26,867 nt of DNA from a bacterium (GCA_030428585.1 JAUIDL010000003.1:1-26867), one strand, 5' to 3'. Positions 6,940 to 15,288 are shown, numbered from the stretch's first letter. Notes: generated by a model from the sequence alone, not told the origin. Program-made: numbers and translations.

Positions 6940-8136
6940 ATGGAATCGAGTTTTTTTCAGCGGAATCGCCAAGCTTTGCTGGCGACCTTGCCTGATGACG
7001 CGTTGATCGTCATGACTGCTTATGCTCAAATGCAATGGGGTGCCGATATGGCGGTCCCGTTTCGTCAGGAAGCTAACTTCTTTTGGGTCAGTGGCATTAG
7101 GCAGCCGCAATGGACGATTGCGTTTTCCACTTCTGAATCGGTTTTGATTGCACCTGACATTGACCCGACTCGTACGATATTTGAGGGTGGCCTCACCCAC
7201 GATGAAGCCTTGAGTATGAGTGGCGTCAATCGAGTTATAAATCAACAGGAGGCAGAAGCATATTTTAAGACCCAAGCCGAGCATCGTTCAAAAGTATATG
7301 CACTGGGAGAGCTACCCCACAAGAAGTACTATGATTTTGTGTTGAATCCGGCGTCGGATGAGCTGTATGCAACACTAGAAACTGATTTTAGTCAGGTGCT
7401 CGATATTCGCGCCAATCTTTTGAAGCTTCGGGCGATAAAGTCTACGGAAGAAATTGCAGCAATTCGTCGGGCGGTTGACGTGACGATTGATGTATTTGAG
7501 CAAGCGAAGCGAGAGATATCGTCGAGCACATTTGAATACGAGATCGAGGCAACAATCAATGGTGGTTTTCGTCGAACTGGTGCTGATGGCTATGCCTACG
7601 ACTCAATTGTGGCAGGGGGTAAAAATGCCTGTACGCTACATTATGTCGCCAATCAAGCATCATTGACACAGGGTACCGGTTTGTTAATTGACGCAGGTGC
7701 CCAGTGGCAAGGCTATGCAGCCGATGTAACCCGCACCTATGCCATTGGCGAGCCAAGCCAACGGTTGCGAGATATTCACAGGGCGGTTGAAAAAGCCCAC
7801 CATCAAATCATTGATCTGATTAAGCCAGGTGTGGCCGTCAAGGATTATATTGAACGCGTCGATGTGATTATGAAGCAGGCACTCAAATCAGTCGACCTAT
7901 TGAATTCAGAGGATGACTATCATCGCTATTTTCCTCATGCGATTAGCCACGGATTTGGTCTCGATGTCCATGAATCGCTGGGTGGATACGAAACGTTTCA
8001 ACCAGGAATGGTATTGACGGTCGAGCCTGGTATATATGTTCCTGAAGAGAAAATCGGTGTCCGTATCGAGGACGATATTTTGGTGACGGAGCAAGGCAAC
8101 GAGAATCTCAGCGGTCGTCTGTCGATGGGGTTATGA
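6940..8136 (+). CDS. pepP: Xaa-Pro aminopeptidase (M24B metallopeptidase)
   Basis: The 398-residue protein has an aminopeptidase P N-terminal domain (about 1-165, including QEANFFWVSG). The pita-bread catalytic domain follows. Metal ligands are visible: two Asp in LLIDAGAQWQGYAADVTR, His in AISHGFGLDVHE, Glu in LTVEPGIYVPEE and Glu in GVRIEDDILVT. These are the five ligands of the di-manganese M24 site. The enzyme removes N-terminal residues preceding proline from peptides in the cytoplasm. The start at 6940 fits both the family N-terminus and the -10 spacing. Its TGA stop forms the TG of the next gene's extended -10. A role in processing peptides imported by the nearby binding protein is possible but inferred. 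Confidence 0.93.
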   Translation: MESSFFQRNRQALLATLPDDALIVMTAYAQMQWGADMAVPFRQEANFFWVSGIRQPQWTIAFSTSESVLIAPDIDPTRTIFEGGLTHDEALSMSGVNRVINQQEAEAYFKTQAEHRSKVYALGELPHKKYYDFVLNPASDELYATLETDFSQVLDIRANLLKLRAIKSTEEIAAIRRAVDVTIDVFEQAKREISSSTFEYEIEATINGGFRRTGADGYAYDSIVAGGKNACTLHYVANQASLTQGTGLLIDAGAQWQGYAADVTRTYAIGEPSQRLRDIHRAVEKAHHQIIDLIKPGVAVKDYIERVDVIMKQALKSVDLLNSEDDYHRYFPHAISHGFGLDVHESLGGYETFQPGMVLTVEPGIYVPEEKIGVRIEDDILVTEQGNENLSGRLSMGL

Positions 8137-8154
8137 TATACTAAAGGGCAGTAT
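8134..8154 (+). promoter_or_regulatory. Extended -10 built on the pepP stop codon
   Basis: TGA-TATACT (8134-8142) is an extended -10 whose TGA is the pepP stop codon. The ATG at 8155 lies 12 nt later. A weak SD-like AAGGG is at 8144-8148. Confidence 0.5.
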
Positions 8155-8544
8155 ATGAAAGAACAATTTCTTGTGTTTTTGGTTCGGTGGGGGCTTAATG
8201 CGGTTGGGCTATGGATTGCCTATCGCTTGCTCGGAACAGGGTACGATGACCGCGAAGTAACAGCTGGTTTTTGGGGATTTGTCTTAGCTGGTCTGATCTT
8301 TTCTCTCGTGAACAGTATCTTTAAACCAATTGCAATGGTGTTGTCGTTGCCAGCGATTCTCTTAACACTCGGCTTGTTTGTGCTAGTGGTCAACGGAACG
8401 TTAGTCTACTTGTCGCTACTGCTTGCGCCTGGCATTTCGATGTCATTTATTAACTCGATTATTACCGGAATTATCCTTAGTCTGATAAACTATGTAGTAA
8501 GTGCTGCGGTTGAATTACAACGCAGTCGTTCAGGAGCTCACTAA
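8155..8544 (+). CDS. Small four-helix membrane protein, PF04020/YvlD-like
   Basis: The 129-residue protein has about four membrane helices (roughly 5-25, 38-60, 63-85, 95-117). It contains SLVNSIFKPIAMVLSLPAILLTLGLFVLVVNG. The N-x-x-(F/I)-(K/R)-P turn followed by LPxxxLTLGLF is typical of PF04020 proteins (often labelled phage holin family 4). There is no phage context, so a lysis role is not supported. The function of chromosomal members is not well defined. The stop codon overlaps the secG start by one base (TAATG), so the two are translationally coupled. The gene probably heads an operon with secG and the peptide-binding protein. Confidence 0.82.
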   Translation: MKEQFLVFLVRWGLNAVGLWIAYRLLGTGYDDREVTAGFWGFVLAGLIFSLVNSIFKPIAMVLSLPAILLTLGLFVLVVNGTLVYLSLLLAPGISMSFINSIITGIILSLINYVVSAAVELQRSRSGAH

Positions 8545-8777
8545 TGTCAATCGATACAATTTTGCAGATCATTACTATTGCCGCAGCGGTGCTGATGATT
8601 ATTTCTATTTTGCTACAACAACGAGGTGCAACCCTTGGAGCAGGCTTCGGTAGCTCTGGAGAGCTGTATACCAGCCGTCGTGGTGTCGACAAGAACTTAT
8701 TTGATGTAACGATCGTCTTTGCTGTTATTTTTGTGCTGTCTATCTTGGCCGGATTGTTACTGCCAGTATTCGGGTAG
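8544..8777 (+). CDS. secG: Preprotein translocase subunit SecG
   Basis: This 77-residue protein has two membrane helices (about 4-23 and 54-75). The conserved SecG connecting loop LLQQRGATLGAGFGSSGE lies between them, followed by YTSRRGVDKNLF. SecG joins SecYE and assists SecA-driven export. An AGGAG at 8532-8536 lies 7 nt before the ATG, inside the previous gene. The start overlaps that gene's stop by one base. The length matches bacterial SecG. Confidence 0.95.
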   Translation: MSIDTILQIITIAAAVLMIISILLQQRGATLGAGFGSSGELYTSRRGVDKNLFDVTIVFAVIFVLSILAGLLLPVFG

Positions 8778-8782
8778 GGCGC

Positions 8783-10582
8783 GTGGAGCCAGAAGAAAAA
8801 AAACCAAGCAAGTGGAGACGGCTTCCAAAGAAGAGCTTTAGCTCAAAAGACCTCGCCAAGCGGATGCGCAAGGTTGAGGGAGCGACCGTCAAACACGCTC
8901 GTCGATTCGTCTTTAAACGCTGGAAGAATTTCCGTGAGTCACGTCGTCATATTGCGTTGTGGGTGCTGGCGATTGGTTTTTTGATTGGAGCCAGTGGCGT
9001 GCAAGTCTTTTGGTACCAGCAAAGTTACCGAGTTCTGGCAAATGCAAATGACGGTACCTATGCTGAAGCCGTGCTTGGTCCAGTTGAAACATTGAATCCT
9101 ATCTTTGCCAATTCAAGCGCCGAAGAATCGGCGGCGATGCTGCTGTTTTCGCGCCTGCTTTCGTACGATACTACTGGTAATTTAAACTATGACCTTGCGG
9201 AAAAGATGACACTGAGCCGTGATCAAAAGACATACACCATTAAAATGCGACCTGATGCGCAGTGGAACGATGGCGTCTATGTTCGTGCGAGTGACGTCGT
9301 CTTTACGGTGGACTTATTAAAAAACCCATCGACCCACGCGACGATTACCGGCTGGAACGGCATTGATGTTAAAGAAGTCGACGATTTGACGGTCGCATTT
9401 ACGTTGCCAAGTGTGTACGCTGCCTTTCCACACGCGCTGAACTATTTACCAATTTTGCCCGAGCACTTGCTGCGTGATATCGAACCAAGTGCCCTGCAAG
9501 AAAGTAGCTTTAGTTCGAAACCAGTAGGGAGCGGTCCATTTAGCCTTCGCTTTGTACAAGATTTGGATGAATCGAGTGAGCGAAAAATTATTCACATGGC
9601 CCGCAATGACGATTACTATAACGGGGCTGCCAAACTTGAACGGTTCCAATTGCATGTCTATAGCGATACCGAATCAATCGTCCGCGCTTTGAATACGTCA
9701 GAAGTGAATGCGGCGACCGATTTGACGGTTGCAGATACGGACGATATTAGCAGTGAGCGCTACACTACCTACCGTCAACCGGTGAATAATGGTGTCTATG
9801 CACTCTTTAATACTACCGACGGCGTCTTAAAAGATGCTAAAGTTCGCAAGGCTTTACAAATCGGAACTGATACTGAAGCCATACGGGCAATAGTCGGCGA
9901 GGATACGCCAAGTCTTCACTTGCCATTTATTAACGGACAGGTGTCGGGCAAATTGCCGAAAGCGCCGACGTATGATCCGGGAAAAGCCGGACGATTGCTT
10001 GATAGTGCTGGGTGGAAAATCAATGGTGGTGTTCGCAAGAAAGGCAAGACTGAACTGAAGCTTGAAATTGTCACAACCAATAACCGTGATTTCAACCAAG
10101 TCCTGCAAGAGTTGCAAGAACAATGGAACTCACTAGGTGTGACGATGACGACGATGGTCGTTGACCCAACCGATCCTTCGCAAAACGTCGTTCAGAATAT
10201 CCTCCGACCGCGAAATTACGACGTCTTATTGTATCAGCTGACGATCGGCGGCGACCCAGACGTTTATGCCTACTGGCACTCGAGTCAGGCTGACGGTGGC
10301 TTTAACTTCTCGAACTATTCAAATAGTATTTCCGATACTGCACTCACCAGTGCACGGTCAGTCGTGCAACCAAGCCTGCGGAATGCCAAATACGTTACCT
10401 TTGCAAAACAGTGGATGGCTGATGCGCCAGCAATCGGGCTCTATCAGACGACAGCCCAGTATGTCTACGGCAGTAGTGTGAATAACAACCCTGAAACCAG
10501 ACAATTAGTGAACTCGGTCGATCGGTTTACCGACATTTTATATTGGACGGTAGGGGACAGGATTGTCCATCAAACACCATAA
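8783..10582 (+). CDS. Membrane-tethered peptide ABC-transporter substrate-binding protein (SBP family 5)
   Basis: The protein is 599 residues from a GTG start. Residues 1-55 are strongly basic and cytoplasmic, and 56-78 form one membrane helix. The rest is an extracytoplasmic SBP_bac_5 (DppA/OppA) fold: ETLNPIFANSSAEESAAMLLFSRLL, then YTIKMRPDAQWNDGVYVRASDVVFT and NDYYNGAAKLERF. There is no lipobox cysteine, so it stays anchored by its helix. Family members capture oligopeptides. No permease or ATPase gene follows, since tRNA genes come next. The GTG lies 5 nt after the secG stop with only a weak AGGG, suggesting coupling to secG. Capture of host- or neighbour-derived peptides is an inference that suits a small epibiont. 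Confidence 0.88.
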   Translation: MEPEEKKPSKWRRLPKKSFSSKDLAKRMRKVEGATVKHARRFVFKRWKNFRESRRHIALWVLAIGFLIGASGVQVFWYQQSYRVLANANDGTYAEAVLGPVETLNPIFANSSAEESAAMLLFSRLLSYDTTGNLNYDLAEKMTLSRDQKTYTIKMRPDAQWNDGVYVRASDVVFTVDLLKNPSTHATITGWNGIDVKEVDDLTVAFTLPSVYAAFPHALNYLPILPEHLLRDIEPSALQESSFSSKPVGSGPFSLRFVQDLDESSERKIIHMARNDDYYNGAAKLERFQLHVYSDTESIVRALNTSEVNAATDLTVADTDDISSERYTTYRQPVNNGVYALFNTTDGVLKDAKVRKALQIGTDTEAIRAIVGEDTPSLHLPFINGQVSGKLPKAPTYDPGKAGRLLDSAGWKINGGVRKKGKTELKLEIVTTNNRDFNQVLQELQEQWNSLGVTMTTMVVDPTDPSQNVVQNILRPRNYDVLLYQLTIGGDPDVYAYWHSSQADGGFNFSNYSNSISDTALTSARSVVQPSLRNAKYVTFAKQWMADAPAIGLYQTTAQYVYGSSVNNNPETRQLVNSVDRFTDILYWTVGDRIVHQTP

Positions 10583-10585
10583 CGG

Positions 10586-10614
10586 TTGATTAATACGACG
10601 AATTCGGCTATAAT
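10586..10614 (+). promoter_or_regulatory. tRNA-Val/tRNA-Leu promoter
   Basis: TTGATT (10586-10591), a 17-nt spacer and a perfect TATAAT (10609-10614) form a strong sigma70-type promoter. The expected start is about 5 nt before the mature 5' end of tRNA-Val. Confidence 0.8.
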
Positions 10615-10625
10615 CTCCTCTGTTA

Positions 10626-10702
10626 GGGCGCTTAGCTCAGCTGGCTAGAGCATCTCGTTTACACCGAGAGGGTCGGGGGTTCGAATCCCTCAGCGCCCAC
10701 CA
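10626..10702 (+). tRNA. tRNA-Val (anticodon TAC)
   Basis: The 7-bp acceptor GGGCGCT/AGCGCCC is intact. The D-loop has the usual GG. Anticodon stem TCTCG/CGAGA closes the loop TTTACAC, with anticodon TAC at 10660-10662. The T-loop is TTCGAAT and CCA is encoded (10700-10702). The whole is 77 nt. It is probably co-transcribed with tRNA-Leu. Confidence 0.96.
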
Positions 10703-10706
10703 GTAT

Positions 10707-10802
10707 GGATTTTACACCTCTTCGTTTTGTTTAGGCTTCACGCCGGGAAAATCTATGATTTTCTCGGGTTGCAGAATCACAAAAAGAAGAGGTGTAAAAT
10801 CC
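10707..10802. repeat. 96-nt structured inverted repeat between two tRNA genes
   Basis: Arms 10707-10730 and 10779-10802 are complementary over 24 nt with one mismatch (17 perfect pairs from GGATTTTACACCTCTTC, then a mismatch, then TTTTGT). Inside, 10743-10753 and 10757-10767 form a second 11-bp hairpin with one G-T wobble and the loop TAT. It fills the spacer from 5 nt after tRNA-Val to 8 nt before tRNA-Leu. No T-run follows the right arm and no ORF is present. It could be an RNA-processing hairpin, a MITE-like insertion, or a bidirectional attenuator. Confidence 0.85.
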
Positions 10803-10809
10803 AGCGTTT

Positions 10810-10897
10810 GCGCGAGTGGCGGAATTGGTAGACGCGCTAGCTTGAGGGGCTAGTGAGTATTGCACTCGTGGAGGTTCAAGTCCTCTCTCGCGCACCA
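10810..10897 (+). tRNA. tRNA-Leu (anticodon GAG)
   Basis: The acceptor GCGCGAG/CTCGCGC is intact and CCA is encoded (10895-10897). A long variable arm marks a class II tRNA. The anticodon stem CTAGC/GCTAG closes the loop TTGAGGG, with GAG at 10844-10846. The T-loop is TTCAAGT. The length is 88 nt. Confidence 0.95.
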
Positions 10898-10898
10898 A

Positions 10899-10935
10899 AA
10901 TAATAGGATCCGATTTTTCGGAGCCTGTTATTATT
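10899..10935 (+). terminator. Terminator-like hairpin after tRNA-Leu
   Basis: AATAATAGG with TCCGA on the left (10899-10913) pairs with TCGGA, CC and TATTATT on the right (10919-10935). There is a one-base mismatch and a 3-nt bulge, around a T5 loop. It starts right after the CCA end and ends in a T-rich arm. It probably ends the tRNA transcript, although the T-run is interrupted. Confidence 0.5.
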
Positions 10936-10956
10936 AGGTAAGAGCTATTGAATTAA

Positions 10957-11012
10957 TTGCGAAATAAGCGTAAGTGTGCTATAATAAAGAGATACGGAAG
11001 CCCGAACAGGGC
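10957..11012 (+). promoter_or_regulatory. typA promoter and short leader
   Basis: TTGCGA (10957-10962), a 17-nt spacer and the extended -10 TGC-TATAAT (10977-10985) precede a leader of about 30 nt. The leader contains a small hairpin, GCCC-GAACA-GGGC (11000-11012), whose right arm includes the only SD-like AGGG, 10 nt before the ATG at 11022. The hairpin could limit ribosome access. Confidence 0.6.
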
Positions 11013-11021
11013 ACTATTTTT

Positions 11022-12842
11022 ATGAAAGACCCAAATAACATCCGCAACGTTGCTATCATCGCCCACGTCGACCATGGAAAGACGACGTTAGTTGATGGGT
11101 TCTTAAAACAGAGCAACACGTTCCGCGAAAACCAAGCCGAAATGGATCAAACGCTGATTATGGACAGTGGTGACCAAGAGCACGAGCGCGGTATCACGAT
11201 TACCGCCAAGCAAACCGCTGTGTATTATGGCGATTACAAAATTAATATTATCGACACACCAGGCCACGCTGACTTTTCGGGCGAGGTCGAGCGAACCCTG
11301 AATATGGCTGATGGTGTTATTCTGATTGTCGACGCCCAAGAAGGGCCAATGCCACAGACCAAATTCGTCCTTTCGAAAGCATTGTCACTTGGCTTGAAGC
11401 CAGTCGTCGTGATTAACAAAATCGATAAGCCATCACGTCGAATTACGGAAGTTGAGGACGAAGTGGCAGATCTGTTTTTGGAACTTGCCATCGACGACAG
11501 TCAACTGCATTACCCAGTCTATTACGCCATTGGCCGTGAAGGAAAAGCTTGGCAAGCCGTTCCAGACAACCCAGCTGAACACGCCGATTTGACGCCTATT
11601 TTTGAAGCAATTGTTGACGATATTCCTGCGCCTGATGTGAACGTTGATGGAACGCTGCAATTACTTGTCACTTCGTTACAGTATGATTCCTTCCTCGGTA
11701 AGTATGCCATCGGGCGCATTTCTCGCGGCCGTATCGCCAAAGGTCAACCGGTGACATTGGTTAAACGTGACGGAACGCCAGTGTCTGGAAAAGTTGACAA
11801 ACTGTTTGGCTATCGCGGGCTGACTCGTGAAGAGATCGATAGCGCCAGTGCTGGTGACATTGTTGCCTTGACCGGTGTTGCTGACGCCCACATTGGTGAG
11901 ACAATTGCCGACAAAGAAAATCCTGAAGCGCTCCCAGTCCTTGAAGTCGAGGCGCCGACGCTCAGTATGTATCTTGGTCCGAACACCAGTCCGATGAAAG
12001 GCCGTGAAGGTGACTTTACGACCAGTCGTCAGATTGGCGATCGTTTGCAGAAAGAGCTTGAAACCAATGTCGCTCTGCGTGTTGTCGATGACGGGATTGG
12101 CTTTATTGTGTCAGGACGCGGTGAACTTCACTTGTCTGTCTTGATTGAAACCTTGCGCCGTGAAGGCTACGAATTTGAAGTAGGGCGACCACAAGTGGTT
12201 ACTATCGAAGAAGACGGTCAGACGAAAGAGCCTGTCGAAGAACTGTCAGTCGAAGTTGGTGCTGAATTTGTTGGCACGATTAGCCAAGAACTCGGTACGC
12301 GCCGGGCTGAACTGACCCATCAAGAAACCCTGCCATCTGGCGCAATTCGCCAAACCTACATTATTACGACTCGAGGTATGATCGGACTTCGCAACTTGTT
12401 GCTGACTGCAACCAAGGGAACGGTCATTATGAACAGCTTGCCGCATGGTTACCAACCACTCGGACAGAAGATCCAGAGTACTCGAAATGGGGCGCTCATT
12501 GCCTTCGAAGCGGGGAGCTCGACACCATATGCACTGCAAAGCGCAGAATCACGCGGTGAATTATTCATCGGTCCGGCGGTTGAAGTCTACGCCGGCATGA
12601 TAGTCGGCTTGAATAATCGTCAAGAAGACCTCGACATCAACGTCTGTAAAGCCAAGCATTTGACAAACATGCGCTCGAAATCATCTGACGGAGCAGTCCA
12701 GCTAACACCATTCACCGAACTGAGTCTCGAACAGTGTATTGATTTTTTGGCAGATGACGAATTACTGGAAGTGACCCCAAAGAACTTGCGTTTACGCAAA
12801 CGCTATCTCGACCCAAACCAGCGCAAGCGCGCGGCAAAATAA
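11022..12842 (+). CDS. typA: Ribosome-associated GTPase TypA/BipA
   Basis: This 606-residue translational GTPase has G1 AHVDHGKTT, G2 RGITI, G3 DTPGH and G4 NKID. EF-G-like domains II, III and V follow, and then the BipA-specific C-terminal domain (GMIVGLNNRQEDLDINVCKAKHLTNMRS). TypA binds the ribosome and supports 50S assembly and growth under stress or cold. The open frame extends upstream to a GTG at 10974. That codon lies just before the -10 and would not be transcribed, so I place the start at the ATG at 11022 (MKDPNNIRNVAIIAHVDHGK), the normal family N-terminus. It has its own promoter, and no terminator is seen before the trehalase gene. Confidence 0.96.
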   Translation: MKDPNNIRNVAIIAHVDHGKTTLVDGFLKQSNTFRENQAEMDQTLIMDSGDQEHERGITITAKQTAVYYGDYKINIIDTPGHADFSGEVERTLNMADGVILIVDAQEGPMPQTKFVLSKALSLGLKPVVVINKIDKPSRRITEVEDEVADLFLELAIDDSQLHYPVYYAIGREGKAWQAVPDNPAEHADLTPIFEAIVDDIPAPDVNVDGTLQLLVTSLQYDSFLGKYAIGRISRGRIAKGQPVTLVKRDGTPVSGKVDKLFGYRGLTREEIDSASAGDIVALTGVADAHIGETIADKENPEALPVLEVEAPTLSMYLGPNTSPMKGREGDFTTSRQIGDRLQKELETNVALRVVDDGIGFIVSGRGELHLSVLIETLRREGYEFEVGRPQVVTIEEDGQTKEPVEELSVEVGAEFVGTISQELGTRRAELTHQETLPSGAIRQTYIITTRGMIGLRNLLLTATKGTVIMNSLPHGYQPLGQKIQSTRNGALIAFEAGSSTPYALQSAESRGELFIGPAVEVYAGMIVGLNNRQEDLDINVCKAKHLTNMRSKSSDGAVQLTPFTELSLEQCIDFLADDELLEVTPKNLRLRKRYLDPNQRKRAAK

Positions 12843-12855
12843 CCAATCGCCCTCT

Positions 12856-12893
12856 TTAAACTATGACGTATCAGCGTTATACTTTTATTAACT
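12856..12893 (+). promoter_or_regulatory. Trehalase gene promoter, near-leaderless
   Basis: TTTAAA (12856-12861), a 17-nt spacer and TATACT (12879-12884) are followed by 9 nt and the ATG at 12894. The leader would be two or three bases. Confidence 0.6.
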
Positions 12894-14480
12894 ATGGTGC
12901 GAAAAAAGATAAACACAACCGATCAGCTCAAGTCATCACTCGTCAAGACAGCCGGGATGTTGATTAAGACGCGAAAAGCACCCGACGAGTTGTTAGGAGA
13001 TTTATTCTTAGATGTCCAGCAGCAGCAAATTTATCCTGATGGGAAAACATTTGTTGATTTAGTGCCAAAAAAGCGTATTCGTTCGATCCAAGAAGAATAT
13101 ACAATCCTGAAAGAGGATCCCAACTTCAATTTGGCTGAATTCGTGTCGCGTCATTTTTACGATTTATCACTGACAGTTCACAAAAAAGATCCGTTTGAAA
13201 TCAAGAAAGACGAGGCCATCGAAGACCACATTGATCGATTGTGGACGCACCTAGAGCGACGAAACCGGGTGACGCGGGGTTCGTTGGTTGCGCTGCCGCA
13301 TCATTACATTGTGCCGGGTGGTCGCTTTAACGAACAGTTTTACTGGGACACGTATTTTATTATGCTGGGGCTCGCCGCTGAAGGAAAATGGGCGCGGGTT
13401 GAAGGCATGGTGAAGAACTTTGCCTTTATGATTCGCAAGTACGGCTATATTCCAACGGCCAATCGAACCTATTTCCTCAGTCGCTCGCAACCGCCCTTCT
13501 TTCCGCTGATGGTGCAACTACTCTCCCAGAAGCGCGGCAAGAAAATCATGCGCGACTACCTGCCACTAATGCTGCAAGAATACCGGTTTTGGATGAAAGG
13601 GCGCACAAAATTGCAAGAAACCGAGCACTTTGCCTATCGTCGCGTCGTTCAGATGCCAGACGAAACGCTCCTCAATCGCTATTACGACAACAAGGTAACA
13701 CCGCGGCCTGAATCACTGCGCGAGGATCGTGAAACGGCGAATCATGCAGATATGCGTGAGCCAGATCGCCTCTTTTTGCACCTGCGTGCGGCGGCAGAAT
13801 CAGGCTGGGATTTTAGTGCCCGGTGGTTGACTGACGAAAAGGACCTACGTTCCATTCACACCGCTGACATTATTCCAATTGACCTAAACTGTTTGATGTA
13901 TCTGATGGAGCAGACGATTGCCACGAGCTACAATGGCTGGCTACATCCGATACTAAAAGCTCGCTATCACCGTCGGGCGAATCGACGCAAAGACGGCATT
14001 CAAAAATATCTTTGGAATGAAGAAAAGGGCTGGTTTATGGACTATAACTTCCATCATCACAAACAAACACAGTTCGTCAGTTTGGCGGGAGTGTTCGCCT
14101 TGTACGCGGGTATTGCAACTGATGAGCAGGCAAAACTGATTGCTGAACGTCTCGAAAAAGATTTTCTGATGCCCGGTGGCTTGGTGACGACAAATGTCGA
14201 CAGTGGCCAACAATGGGACAGTCCGAATGGCTGGGCGCCGTTGCAATGGGTCGCCATTGAAGGTCTGCGAAAATATGGCTATGATGCGTTGGCTGATGAC
14301 ATCAAGCACCGTTGGATGCACACTATCGAACGGGTGTATGACAGCTCGCACCGTTTAGTCGAGAAGTACAACGTGATGGAAGGCGACGGACTTGGCGGCG
14401 GCGGCGAGTATGTGCTACAAGATGGCTTTGGCTGGACGAACGGCGTGTACAGCGCATTAAAACACGACTTGCGGCTATAA
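12894..14480 (+). CDS. Cytoplasmic trehalase (GH37)
   Basis: The 528-residue protein carries both GH37 signatures, PGGRFNEQFYWDTYF and QQWDSPNGWAPLQW, plus ESGWDFSARW and GGGEYVLQDGFGWTNGV. The catalytic acid aligns with D306 (SGWDF) and the base with E490 (VEKYN). These correspond to the known Asp and Glu of E. coli periplasmic trehalase. The enzyme cleaves trehalose into two glucoses. There is no signal peptide, so it acts in the cytoplasm like TreF. Residues 1-110 form a lysine-rich N-terminal extension before the (alpha/alpha)6 barrel. The gene is preceded by a near-leaderless promoter. Whether trehalose is made or taken up by this organism cannot be judged from the window. Confidence 0.92.
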   Translation: MVRKKINTTDQLKSSLVKTAGMLIKTRKAPDELLGDLFLDVQQQQIYPDGKTFVDLVPKKRIRSIQEEYTILKEDPNFNLAEFVSRHFYDLSLTVHKKDPFEIKKDEAIEDHIDRLWTHLERRNRVTRGSLVALPHHYIVPGGRFNEQFYWDTYFIMLGLAAEGKWARVEGMVKNFAFMIRKYGYIPTANRTYFLSRSQPPFFPLMVQLLSQKRGKKIMRDYLPLMLQEYRFWMKGRTKLQETEHFAYRRVVQMPDETLLNRYYDNKVTPRPESLREDRETANHADMREPDRLFLHLRAAAESGWDFSARWLTDEKDLRSIHTADIIPIDLNCLMYLMEQTIATSYNGWLHPILKARYHRRANRRKDGIQKYLWNEEKGWFMDYNFHHHKQTQFVSLAGVFALYAGIATDEQAKLIAERLEKDFLMPGGLVTTNVDSGQQWDSPNGWAPLQWVAIEGLRKYGYDALADDIKHRWMHTIERVYDSSHRLVEKYNVMEGDGLGGGGEYVLQDGFGWTNGVYSALKHDLRL

Positions 14481-14490
14481 TCCTCACGCT

Positions 14491-14529
14491 TTGGCCTCTC
14501 TACAGATACGAGTATAGTTGAACACAGTT
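14491..14529 (+). promoter_or_regulatory. Promoter of the wHTH-Nudix gene
   Basis: TTGGCC (14491-14496), a 16-nt spacer and TATAGT (14513-14518) are followed by 11 nt and the ATG at 14530. A second perfect TATAAT overlaps the trehalase stop codon at 14476-14481 and could give a longer leader. Confidence 0.5.
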
Positions 14530-15231
14530 ATGCAATTATCTCCGGTGCAAAATCATATTATTTCGCAGTTAAAGAATGCCGACACGAAGCGCTTTACTGA
14601 CCTGCGCCCTGACGGCATCGAAAACGATCGCTATAATTACCATCTTCGATTCTTGATCAAAAAAGGTTTGATTACAAAAACACCACATGGATACTCGTTG
14701 ACCAGCATGGGCGAGCGCTATGTTGCTGATGTTTTTCATACCAGCGATCAGGCGCAACGGTTGTTCAAAATTAACGTGATTACGATTGTGTCGCGTCGAA
14801 CCGAGCACGGTATAGAAATCTTGAATCAAGAACGACATTCCCAGCCATCGTATGGAAAAATTGGTGTCATGGGAGGCACAATTTTAAAAGGTGAGCCGTT
14901 GTTGGATGGTGCGAGGCGCAAGCTCCAGAATGAAACTGGCCTTCAGGCTGAATTTAGACTAGTCGGGCACGAACGTCGTCTCCGCTATCGTAATGATGAA
15001 CTTTTTTCGGACGTGTTATTCCCAATCTGCTATGCCGATGAAAGCAGCGGCACGTTAACCGATACTGAGTATGGTCACAATTTTTGGGTACCGATTGACC
15101 AAGCAATTCTTCACGAACAAGATCCGCACGATTCCATCGTCAGTATAAAAACGACGCTGGAGGCGATACGGGACGGGACAATTGAACAGCTGCCACTGTT
15201 TTATCACGAGACGAGACAAAACGCTGTTTAA
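14530..15231 (+). CDS. Winged-helix protein fused to a degenerate Nudix domain (probable regulator)
   Basis: The protein is 233 residues. Residues 1-70 form a winged-helix-like domain (YNYHLRFLIKKGLITKTPHGYSLTSMGERYV). From about 80 a Nudix fold follows. Its box at 116-138 reads GTILKGE, PLLDGAR, RKLQNETGL in the G-x5-E-x7-REUxEExGU register. Two catalytic glutamates are replaced (K131 and N134) and E135 remains. Hydrolysis is therefore doubtful, and ligand sensing coupled to DNA binding is plausible, as in NrtR-type regulators, which have the opposite domain order. A frame-compatible TTG at 14518 overlaps the -10, so I chose the ATG at 14530. A palindrome and a 2OG-oxygenase gene follow directly. 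The target and ligand are unknown. Confidence 0.8.
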   Translation: MQLSPVQNHIISQLKNADTKRFTDLRPDGIENDRYNYHLRFLIKKGLITKTPHGYSLTSMGERYVADVFHTSDQAQRLFKINVITIVSRRTEHGIEILNQERHSQPSYGKIGVMGGTILKGEPLLDGARRKLQNETGLQAEFRLVGHERRLRYRNDELFSDVLFPICYADESSGTLTDTEYGHNFWVPIDQAILHEQDPHDSIVSIKTTLEAIRDGTIEQLPLFYHETRQNAV

Positions 15232-15274
15232 TTTCTAGTGAAGATGTCTTCACTTATGCGTCCCGTCTCGGTTT
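15207..15274 (+). promoter_or_regulatory. Nested inverted repeats with an 18-nt near-palindrome (candidate operator or attenuator)
   Basis: AGTGAAGATGTCTTCACT (15237-15254) is symmetric except for its central two bases. It is enclosed by CGAGACG (15207-15213) and CGTCTCG (15264-15270), the latter followed by GTTTT. It lies between the wHTH-Nudix stop and the oxygenase Shine-Dalgarno. It may act as an operator for the upstream regulator or as a terminator/attenuator hairpin. Confidence 0.5.
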
Positions 15275-15288
15275 TATAGGCTAGCATC

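Noticed and set aside
8155..8544. Phage holin / prophage gene
   Set aside because: PF04020-like proteins are common chromosomal membrane proteins and no other phage gene is present; it is coupled to secG.
10974..11021. Upstream GTG start for TypA
   Set aside because: The codon lies before the extended -10 and would not be in the transcript; the family N-terminus begins at the ATG at 11022.
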